Positions 1 to 9,055 of a stretch of 64,000 nt of DNA are shown one piece after another. The notes below the pieces were generated by a model, which saw nothing but the letters and a program-made list of their open reading frames with translations, was not told where the DNA came from and did no database searches. Location: NCBI GenBank assembly GCA_037179335.1, contig JAKZHN010000020.1:496001-560000 (forward strand), given 5' to 3'. Made by a program: the position numbers and the translations under genes. The stretch comes from Cyclaneusma minus (Eukaryota; Ascomycota; Leotiomycetes; Marthamycetales; Marthamycetaceae). The first letter of the stretch is position 1, and each line of letters starts with the position of its first letter.

Positions 1-1056
1 TTCAACCTTTGGGACCTGAATTTCAGCACATCATGAAGAGTACAGATAATGGCAATTCATGGGTCGCGACTAAAGGGGCACCCACGCTGCAGCCAGTCTG
101 TAAGTATCTCCTACCCATGTCCCCAATTTGGTCTCAGGAACCATCTATTCTGAGTATGCGGTCACTGACTGCCGAAATATAGTGAGTGGCGGTGCATGTT
201 CCGGTCTCGTTGGGACTCTAGCTGATCAGGAGCTCATCATCTGGGGAGATGGGTTTGTCATGCCAAACGGTACCATGGTTTATGGGCTTCGAAGGTGTCA
301 GAAGATGAGCTTGGCCTTCTCACACGATGAAGGCGATACATGGGAGCTGATTGACGTGCCCGGATCGAGCTTAATCCCGTTCTTCCCTGGTGATCTGACG
401 TGCGCAATTCCACTCTTACTCAGAGCAGACAAACGACTGATGTGCGATACAGGTATCTGCTTGATGGCAATGTCCTGGTCCCCAACGGCATCGCCCAGAC
501 ACCGGACGGCACCATATATGCTATTTGGGTAGACGACAAATATGTGCTCAAGATGTCTCGATCTTCGAATGGTCGAGATTATAGTGATCCAGTCGTCATC
601 GGTGCCCCAGGCACGATCCCTACACAAAATTCAATGGCCTACCTCCCAATCATGCGCATCAATCCTTCCGATCCATCCCGTGCTGCCATAGCCTACTATG
701 GCAGTACAGATGGTGGGAAGAACTACAATGCCTATGTGGCAGAGACCGACAACATCGCTGCAACGAATCCAACTTGGAGTTCGTTCATTCTCAACCCCAG
801 GGATCAGCCAATGCAGGCGAACAAAGACGGTATGTGGGATCAGGGATACGGATACCCGTTGGGTGATCTCGTCGAGTTCACCGGCTTGCAGTATGATAGC
901 AACGGCGACCTGGTGACGGCGTTTGCGCGCAGTATGTGCAGTGGACAGAGTGTGCCTCCACAATTCTACGACACAAGTACCTGTGTTGCAGGATGGGATT
1001 ATAAGGCCCAGGGAAATAGTCGCTGGCAAGGGTTTGTTGGCTTTGCACGACACTGA
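1..1056 (+). CDS. Sialidase-like BNR/Asp-box protein, 5' partial
   Basis: This is a sialidase-superfamily beta-propeller whose 5' end lies outside the window. The best model has exons 3-99, 183-399 and 453-1056, giving 305 visible residues and ending at TGA. Intron 1 (100-182) has GTAAGT, a CTGAC branch site and ATAG. Intron 2 (400-452) has GTGCGC, a CTGAT-like branch and ATACAG; it is less certain, but it joins the two frames without a stop. Asp-box-like motifs are visible: STDNGNSW in exon 1, SHDEGDTW in exon 2, and a weaker SSNGRDY and STDGGKNY in exon 3. The C-terminal part holds an Arg/Trp-rich stretch (NSRWQGFVGFARH). The family includes glycoside hydrolases acting on sialic acid or KDN and also non-catalytic propellers. 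The catalytic Arg triad and Tyr/Glu pair cannot be checked because the N-terminus is missing, so substrate is unknown. If either intron is wrong, the gene could be a pseudogene. Confidence 0.6.
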
Positions 1057-2094
1057 TGTGATACTTCTTCAGACGTAGTTCTTTTTCAGTTGGGGCACAG
1101 TTTTCTACTGTACATACTATCTTTGAACTTTTAGCCCGATTGGGAGAAGGAAAAGCTGGCTCTGACTCTGGAAGTAACGCTGCGCTAGCAACTTCGAAGG
1201 CTTGGGTTGAAAGGCCTCCTTTGGTGGAGATTGCGTCACACGAATTATCTATAAAGGTAGAAGCATTCTACTGGACCATCACAAACTGTGGGCTGTGGAA
1301 GCATATTATAAGGAGGGATAGCGATGAAGTAAAAGCAAGGTAGTTTAAAAGGCTCCCCATTGTGCGATCTGAGGTAGCGATTGTAAAGGAATCTCACTTT
1401 GGCGTATCACTGTATCCCAAGACAGCACCAAATACGAAAGAACCCAAAAGACGATACAGAGGCTACGAGGAGGAGTGAGATGGACGATGGAAAAGCCAGC
1501 TGATAATATACCTATGGCCGTGCCTGCGACGGGCAAGGCTCGACTCCTTCAGCTGAGCTGAGCTCTCATCTGCATATAGATCCTAACGCGTAGCGAGCTG
1601 GTACCCCACAAGATCAGTTTTCGGATTTTGATAGGACCGATGCCTGTAACATTTGCGGGTCGGTCTTCACTCTCAGAGCCTCGTTAATAATGTCGCCCAC
1701 ACCTACTCCGCCCCAAGTACGGCAACCCACAGCTGCAACCTCGCCAACGAGGATTGTAACATGGGGGCAGGCTGTGATCGTCCGTCTCCAATCCGATACT
1801 TTCCTTCGCGGCCGCCTTCACGAATCACCACCCAATTGATATGAGGTACACAGCGATATACCATGGAGTTCGGGTCAACGACAGAGCTGCTGAGCCCTCA
1901 AGAAGTATTCCTGGTACCGAGAAGTACTCTCAGCACCCACAGTGCCAGTTCTACCCAACCGCGTTCCTTTCACAATTAGCGAATAAGACACCTCAACTGC
2001 TCGTCGCGAAAAAAAAAAAGGGAATGTATTTACGATAATTGATTCACTTGACAAATCTAGTACATATAAGCGGAATTCTCATCCTGGTCTCCCT
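1057..2094. other. Intergenic, convergent 3' ends
   Basis: This 1.0-kb spacer lies between the 3' ends of the sialidase-like gene (+) and the acyl-CoA dehydrogenase gene (-). It contains only short unconserved reading frames and an A-run near 2010-2019. I see no RNA gene or mobile element. Confidence 0.6.
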
Positions 2095-3737
2095 CTACAA
2101 CCTAGACTGGATCTTAGACCCCAGCTCCTGATGCGTCACCCCATACTTCTTCAACAGCCTCTCCGCCTCCTCCCCCTGTCTCCTAATCTGCTCCGTCACC
2201 TCCTTCCCCCTCTTATTCTCATTCCTCCCCATCTGCTGCAAATGCACCTCATCCGGCCCATCCGCCATCCTCAGCGTCCTGATATTGGCCCACATGTTCG
2301 CCAGCGGCGTATCCTGACAAACTCCCATGCCTCCAAAGCTCTGCACAGCCCGATCAATCACTGTGAGCGCCATTTGCGGAACCAATACTTTGGCTTCGGC
2401 AATTTCTTTCAGCGCCCCCTTGGCGGCGAAGTTGTCGATCTTGATGGCGGCGTTGAGGACGATAAGGCGCGCGGCATCGATTTCGATGCGCGATTTGGCT
2501 ACCCATTCGAGGATTACGCCGTGCTCGCGGAGTTGCTTGCCGAAGGGTTTTTTGCGGTCGTCGTTGATGCGCATTAGCATCCAGTCGAGCGCTCGCTCAG
2601 CCTGTCATTCGTCAGTCACCGTCTAGGTTATTATCTTGGGGATGTTAGTGAACACCAAGTACTTACAGCGCCGATAGAACGCATAGCGTGGTGGATACGG
2701 CCTGGTCCGAGACGGCCTTGGATGATCTCGAAACCACGGCTCTCACCGAGGACCATGGCGCTGGCAGGCACGCGCACGTTATTGAACAGCACATGACCGT
2801 GACCGTGTGGAGCATCGTCGTAGCCGTACACGCTCAGCATCCGCTTGATCGTAATGCCCTTGGTATTCGACGGCACCAACAGCACCGACTGTTGCTTGTA
2901 GACATCCTTGTTGCTCGGATCCGTCTTGCCCATGACAATATAGATCTTGCATCTTGGATCTCCCGCACCACTGCTCCACCATTTCTATGCATCATCGTCA
3001 GCACAATTGATTCCCATTTCCCACTCATCCAATAGCACACTTCCGCCACCAAGAAAATAAGAAACTTACTGAGCCATTCAACACATACTCATTCCCCTCC
3101 TTCTTGATACTCATCTGAATATTCGTCGCATCACTACTCGCAATATCCGGCTCGGTCATCAAAAAGGCACTCCTAACCTTACCCTCCATAAGCGGCGCCA
3201 ACCACTCCTTCTTCTGAGCCTCATTCCCGTACTTCGCCAGCACCTCCATATTTCCAGTATCCGGTGCTGCACAATTCATCGCCTCGCTCGCCACCCTACT
3301 CTTTCCCAGAATCTCTGCCATCAATCCATATTCTAGGTTCGTGTAGCCGGGAGATTCTTTGTAGTGGCCTTTGGGGAGAAAGAGATTCCAGAGACCGAGT
3401 TTGCGGGCTTCGACTTTGAGGTCTTCGAGGACGGAGGGGACGGCGTTCCAGCGATCATCGCCGGTGCCGATTTGGGCGTGGTAGACTGCATCGGCGCTGT
3501 GGGGGAAGTGTTAGAAGCTGCGGGAATGTAGTTGGAACGTTGGTGAGGGAATGGGATACTCACGGTATACATTTCTCATTGACGAATTTGTCGATGATAT
3601 CCAACGTCTTCTTCGCCTTGTCCGAGACCCTGTCGGCAGCCTGTTCAATTGATCAGTTATCAGTCCACTTGCTCGATTGCCACTTCCTTTGAGAGATCAT
3701 CCGAGGAGCTTACAATAATGGGAATTCTGGCTGACAT
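2095..3737 (-). CDS. Acyl-CoA dehydrogenase with C-terminal SRL
   Basis: FAD-dependent acyl-CoA dehydrogenase (ACAD10/11-like) catalysing the alpha,beta-desaturation step of fatty acyl-CoA breakdown. The coding sequence is complement(join(2095..2601,2667..2984,3070..3496,3564..3640,3714..3737)), which encodes 450 residues; all junctions keep frame with GT-AG ends. The start MSARIPII is the first ATG of a tiny 24-nt exon. The middle domain carries [14 protein letters not shown] and the flavin/C-terminal domain carries [20 protein letters not shown] followed by [15 protein letters not shown] and [11 protein letters not shown], all family hallmarks. The protein ends in Ser-Arg-Leu, a classic peroxisomal targeting signal type 1, and has no obvious mitochondrial presequence. 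This suggests peroxisomal beta-oxidation by a dehydrogenase rather than an oxidase (inference). Family assignment is firm; chain-length specificity is not visible. Confidence 0.93.
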
Positions 3738-4319
3738 CTTTGCTCAATCCTAGCTTGCTGTGAAGTGACTTTTGATACTATTGAAGATTTGATACAGTTC
3801 TGGAAGAAAATGTACCTGGGAGCAAGTGCAATTGAATTGAAGGAGTAGAAATGGTCAGATGGCACCGTTCCACCCGAGGTGACGAGGTTCAGGTAAGGTT
3901 ACTGCTTTCCCCGCGATCGGCAAGGCCGAGCTCCTGTGGGGTTGGACCGAGGTCTTTTCATGTTCTAAAACAGGCGTGGCTTACCCACTCACACAATGAA
4001 AGCGAACACGAGCCCGAGGGACTGTGGACTGATATTTCTCTCCAACTTTTGATTGCACAATCAGTCGACTAGTGGTCGAATCTGCCAACATGTTAGTCAT
4101 CATCAGACCATTCGAGATGCAGATTCTCTCGGGGACAAAACCGTCGCTTCATTTTATGCTAAGGCTCGTGCTCAATTGGCTCTTGAACAGATACGGAGTA
4201 TCAAAAAACACCAGCGCCATCCCAATGCATCCCACTTCATAATCCTCTCAGAAGCCCTCGTGCGAGCGCAAAGGCTACTGCATAACAAACGTCTTCGAAA
4301 GTAAACGAAAACTGCCAAA
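3738..4319. other. Intergenic: ACAD promoter and LSG1 3' flank
   Basis: This is a 582-bp spacer upstream of the acyl-CoA dehydrogenase start and downstream of the LSG1 stop. No convincing gene or repeat was found; an 83-codon frame at 4053-4304 has no recognisable similarity. Confidence 0.5.
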
Positions 4320-6396
4320 TCAAGGCTGGTCGTCGCCAAAATAGTCTGCTCTCCGCTTGCCATTGCCCTTAGGATTTCCCTTGAAGTGCTTCTTACTCGA
4401 CATCTTCAAGTCCTTGGGATCGATGCCCTTCTCCAGCGCCAACATCTCCTTCGCCTTGCGTCCGCTCAAGTGCTTTCCAGATGCAGTGGCCTGCTCTGAG
4501 TACTTGTGGCTGAATGGCATCTTCATGTGACCGGCATTTCCTTGTCTGGCAAAGAAAGAACCGTCCAATTCCTTCGATTTATGGCCCGTCTCCACTGGCA
4601 TTGCAGACTCGGAAGTGGCGGCCACTGAAGAGGAGTCGTCCATGAGAGGGAAATCTGTCCCAGCTAGAGCTTGTCGGCGCTTCTCGGGTAGATGGTTTGC
4701 ATCGTAGAGGGCGCGGTTGAATTCGTACGGATCGATGTCTCCAGGTGGAGGTTGGCAGAACAATAGCTTGCCGTTCACGTAGTCCTTCAGGACATATCTC
4801 GCCGCTCGTGACTCATCTGGCTGACCTTGACCTGTTCTCGTGAACCCTCTGGCCTTTGCATATGCTCGAAGCATTTCTTCGGCCGTGGGAATTCCAGTAC
4901 CTCCTTCTTCCAGTGGTCTGGTCACAATCTTCATACCATAGACAGCCTCTAAGAAGGCCTGGGGAATACGTTTTGCGACCAGTCCCGCTGGACCAACGAA
5001 CTCCCTCAGTTGGTCGATGGGTAGAACGCCGTTGCATACCAACTCTGCCTTGGTCGAAGCGAAGTTGGGAAATACAAGACCAGGGCAATCGCAGAGAATG
5101 ACCTTTTCGCTCAGATGGATCGTCTGGAAATGCTTGGTCTTTCCTGGAGTTGAAGAAACAGACACTTTCTTTGCGCCAATCAGAGCGTTGATGGTAGAAG
5201 ATTTTCCAACGTTTGGATAACCCACAAGACCAATCTGGGTCTTTCGTGGCTTCTCCGGGTCCTCATTTTCCACTTCTGGAGCGTGGGCCAGGAACAGTTC
5301 CTCCAGTTCATCGACTGTCAAAATTCTTGTGCTCTCGTCTTGCTCTTCGCCGTCTTCATCCACACGAGCCTCACCGTCCAGATTGATCTCGTTTGCCTTC
5401 TCGGCTAGGTCTTTCGTGCCATCATCTTCGGCCTCCTCTTCAGATTCCTCCTCTGACTCCTGTTCGGAGTCCTCTTTGGTCTCCTCGTTAGCCTTTCCTT
5501 TGGCATCCTCTTCACCATTCTGATCTTCATCGGATTCCTCCTCGAGATCCCGTGCTTCGTTAAGCTCCTTGGCCAAATGCGCAGAGAAGAACTTGTATGC
5601 AACACCAGCTTGCTTGAAGTAATCTGCCCAGGCCTTACGCTGCTCCAAAGTCATCATATCGGCTTTGTTGACGAGCAACAAATTCTCCTTTCTGGGATCG
5701 ACCGTTTTGACGTATGTCTCCAAATCCTCGGAGCGGAAAAGGAGAGGGTTTCGTGCATCAACAATCTGGACCACCAAGTCCGATCTCTCAATAACTCTCC
5801 ACAATTGTCGCCACACCTCCAGATTGCGCTCGAATGGGGTCAGCAGTAAGTCGTTAGACTCCTGCAGCTCTGCCAGACCTCGTCGCCAGTCCAACAAGCT
5901 CTCCCTTTCCATTCGGTCCAGCTCTGCGGCTGTGGTATTTTCGTCCCATTTGGGTCTTCGGGGCACTGTCAGGCGGTCCTTGTGTGCCTTCTGCTTGCCG
6001 ACTTGAGCGCGCTCCTCTGCAGCGGACAGCAGGTATGGGTTCTTCTGATCTGTGTGGATGATCTTGACATTGTTCATCTTCTCTGCGGTGAAATCGGTTC
6101 CCGCCAGCTCGGCCGTCGACAAGAACTCGTCGAGAGCAGCCTGTTCAGTGACGGAGCGCATCTTGACCCAACTGGCCTCCTTCTTCTCGTTCGTGACATA
6201 CTGAAAGATGATCAGTAAGAGTACCAGGGTTTGATTCATGTGCGCAGAGACATACAGCCTCTCCGGTGCCATGGTTGATTCTCTGGATTCCCTGCTGGGT
6301 GGACTTCTTTCGGTCTGATCCTTTGCCCTTCCCAAAGCGATCGTTCATCAGACTGTTTCCAAGACCGACGGAGTTCTTGGACTTTGCGAGAACCAT
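4320..6396 (-). CDS. LSG1: Large-subunit GTPase LSG1
   Basis: Cytoplasmic circularly permuted GTPase that acts late in 60S ribosomal subunit maturation; in yeast Lsg1 drives release of the export adaptor Nmd3. The coding sequence is complement(join(4320..6200,6256..6396)), 673 residues, with one 55-bp intron (GTATGT...TTTCAG). The permuted order of G motifs is visible: G4 NKAD at residues 225-228, then G1 GYPNVGKS at 374-381, then G3 DCPG at 418-421. Between G4 and G1 lies a long acidic Glu/Asp-rich insertion, roughly residues 250-340. The C-terminus is basic (KKHFKGNPKGNGKRR). The start MVLAKSKNSVGLGNSLMND matches the conserved N-terminus of the family. The gene is head-to-head with LTV1, a 40S assembly factor, across 363 bp. 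The identification is secure. Confidence 0.96.
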
Positions 6397-6759
6397 GATG
6401 GCGGCCTGGATCGAAAAGTCGTTTGGGAATGTGAAATAAAAAATGAAAGTCCTTGGTGGAGTTGAAAGTCGAGGGTGCAGGATTGACTGAAAATGCTCGG
6501 TAAGAGATGATGTCGCGCCGGGAAGTGAAGGCGGTGGCGCTGATAGCGGGCGCTAGGAGGGGCAAAAAAAGTGCTATCAGAATTTCAGCCCCGCCAACTT
6601 TTTCGAAACACCACAACTGACTCTCGCTGCGCGGTTGACTCGCAATTCGCAGGGCCCAAGCCATTGGAGAACATCCCGCGTCCGGCAAGCCTTCCAACAG
6701 CCACCGTCCTCACCGCACCCTCAGAAACACAGATCGAAGCTCGCCCACTTCCGCCCACA
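6397..6759. promoter_or_regulatory. Divergent LSG1/LTV1 promoter region
   Basis: These 363 bp separate the ATGs of LSG1 (-) and LTV1 (+), so they must hold both promoters and both 5' leaders. A short A-run (6566-6572) and GC-rich blocks are visible. I looked for the yeast ribosome-biogenesis PAC and RRPE motifs and saw only an imperfect GAGATGAT near 6502, not a convincing site. Confidence 0.6.
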
Positions 6760-8165
6760 ATGCCTTCCAAAGGATGGATGTAAGCATCTTCACTCCGATT
6801 TGCCCAAGTTACCTTGGACGATCCAGGTTACGAAGTGACTCTGGATATTCCAAGTGACTCTGGATATCCAAAGTCATTTGGGATAATCCAAGTCTTTGTG
6901 GATATTCCAAGTTATTGTGGATAATCCGAATCATCGTGAATCATGCTAATCCTTCCAATAGTGACAAGAAAACGGCCCGCCACTTCACCCTCGTCCACCG
7001 CCCGCAAAATGACCCCCTCATTCACGATGAGAGCGCTTCGTCGATGGTTTTGAACCCCACCCCGCTGCCGAACACCCAGAAAGTCAAAAAACTAGACGAT
7101 TTGGTACAAGAGCTTGGCCCGGAGGCCGGGAAAGTCCGAAACAACGAGGGTGAAGCTGCAAATCACGGAATTTACTACGACGACAGTGAATATGATTATA
7201 TGCAGCATTTGCGCGATCTGGGCACTGGTTCCGGAGGCTCATATTTCGTCGAAGCGAAGCCTCAGGAGAAGGGGAAGCAGAAACAGTCGCTTGAAGATGC
7301 CCTGAGGGAGGTGAAGATCGACGACGCACTGGAGGACATGCTGCCGTCGAAGAATCTACGCAAAGCGACATACCAGGCACAGCAGGATGTGCCAGACGCG
7401 TTGGCCGGGTTTCAGCCCGATATGGACCCGAGGCTACGTGAAGTTCTGGAAGCATTGGAGGACGACGCGTACGTCGACGATGACGAAAACGTCTTTGGTG
7501 AACTTGCAAAAGATGGTGAAGAAGTGGACGAGTACGAATTTGAAGAAGGACAGTGGGATGACGAGGAGGATGGCGGATACGAGTCTGACGAGACAGCGAA
7601 GCCAAACAAGGAGTACAACAACGCTCCTGAGGTACCGGAACTCGTTTCAGCAGATTCACGAGACGACCATGGCGACGGCGACTGGATGGCCAACTTCAAC
7701 AAATTCAAGAAAGACGAGAAAGCCGCCAAAGCCCCCGTCGCACCCTCACAATCCGACCTTCAATCTTCGATGTTCAGCGCCACAACCAACGGCGGCCTGC
7801 GACGCAAGAAACGAAAAGGCGCCCTGACGAACCCCTCCACCTACTCCATGACCTCTTCTTCACTATTCCGAAACGAAGGTCTACGCACTCTGGACGCACG
7901 ATTTGAAAAGATCCAGGAGCAGTACAACATGGACGATATGGACGACATGGATGATATGGCTTCGGCTTCCGCGGCTTCTTCAACCGCTTCCAGTGTGCAG
8001 GGACCCATGCGAGCTGATTTTGACAGTCTGCTGGATGAGTTTATGGACACGCATCATGTGAAGGGCAAGAATCGTGTGAAGAAGGGGAAGTATCAGACGG
8101 GTATGGAGCAACTTGACGAAGTGAGGAAGGGGCTTGGACCGGCTAGGATTCGACAGAAGCCTTGA
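6760..8165 (+). CDS. LTV1: 40S ribosome assembly factor LTV1
   Basis: Ltv1 is a conserved factor of late pre-40S particles, needed for small-subunit maturation and export. The coding sequence is join(6760..6779,6962..8165), 407 residues. The first exon is only 20 nt (MPSKGWI). The splice restores the family N-terminus [20 protein letters not shown], followed by [10 protein letters not shown], which is diagnostic. The rest is acidic and probably largely disordered (for example [20 protein letters not shown]), with a Met-Asp repeat [10 protein letters not shown] near residue 323 and a basic C-terminus. The 182-bp intron carries a 19-bp minisatellite described separately. The stop is TGA at 8163-8165. 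The divergent neighbour LSG1 acts on the other ribosomal subunit. Confidence 0.95.
6844..6938. repeat. 19-bp minisatellite in LTV1 intron 1
   Basis: Five consecutive 19-bp units occupy 6844-6862, 6863-6881, 6882-6900, 6901-6919 and 6920-6938. The consensus is GATATTCCAAGTNATTNTG. The period is exact while the bases diverge by up to about a third. A degraded unit precedes the array. The array makes up about half of the intron. Confidence 0.9.
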
Positions 8166-9055
8166 GTGTCGACAGAACAAGTCGCTCGTTCTCCTGTCAT
8201 TTGAGCAAACCCTGTATTTGAGCAAACCCTGTATGTTTGGGGCCGGTTCTAATTATGATATTTCCCAATTACTTGGAGTGGTCAAAAGTCATCATGGGCG
8301 ACTGCAATCTTTCTGCTTTGCCTTCGATTATTTGTTTGGCGCGATCTGAATTATTTGGGTCTACCTCAATTACTTTGAGATGGTCCCAACGTTCAGATGG
8401 CTGGGCACGAAAACTCCGGTGTTTATGGTGGGTTTCCGGCGTTTGAGGATACTACAAAGGAAAACGTTGCGATGCTTTGCTGCAATCAGATAATTTGATG
8501 ATAATGGCATGAAATCGACAGACCTGCGTGCAAATGAGATGAAAGTGAATGCATTGATTACGCCGCTGAGCAGGCTGTGAAATGACACACGCCGCTCAAA
8601 AAGCGTGCGAATGCGGCGATTTTTGCGTGGATTAATCAGGTTTACGCTGCGTACCGTCCGACATTTCATTTCTGACAACTTTTGTCGCTCGTTACGCTGC
8701 CGCAAATCTTTTATCGCTGTCACTCACGCGACTTCTGTCGTTTGCAAAATACCCACCAAATCGTATAATGGCCGTTAACAAGTCATGCAGGTCACGTGAC
8801 GGCGCCTTGTCATATTTTACCAAAATAACAAGGTTTTCAAAACGAGGTCAAGTTTACTAACGACGTGCAACAAAACTTTTGCATTGTGCCTTGAGGCTGT
8901 GGAAGATGGTATCAACTACCTATAATGTGGTATTCTAGGTACTTTTCATCGACTGGCAACGGGATCGAGCCCCGTCCCTGACGGCAACCCTGTCATCTCA
9001 GCAATCCAACCTCCAGCAAGTGCAGTGGCTGCATCGTATTCTCTTCCCTCGATCC
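8166..9055. other. Intergenic, convergent LTV1 / amine oxidase 3' ends
   Basis: This 890-bp spacer contains a perfect 17-bp tandem duplication at 8201-8217 and 8218-8234 (TTGAGCAAACCCTGTAT twice). A 117-codon minus-strand frame (8370-8723) shows no recognisable domain, and its composition does not look coding. A tRNA T-arm-like hairpin near 8956-8975 is not part of a full tRNA. Confidence 0.5.

Noticed and set aside
100..137. A 38-bp intron in the sialidase-like gene
   Set aside because: Although GTAAGT...TCTCAG looks good, splicing there creates an immediate TGA; the 83-bp intron ending at 182 keeps the frame and has a CTGAC branch site.
8370..8723. 117-codon minus-strand frame as a gene
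   Set aside because: No recognisable domain or start context, and it lies in a spacer between convergent genes.
8940..8995. tRNA-like T-arm (ACGGG-ATCGAGC-CCCGT)
   Set aside because: The five-bp stem and a B-box-like loop are present, but no matching acceptor stem, D-arm or anticodon arm can be formed upstream.
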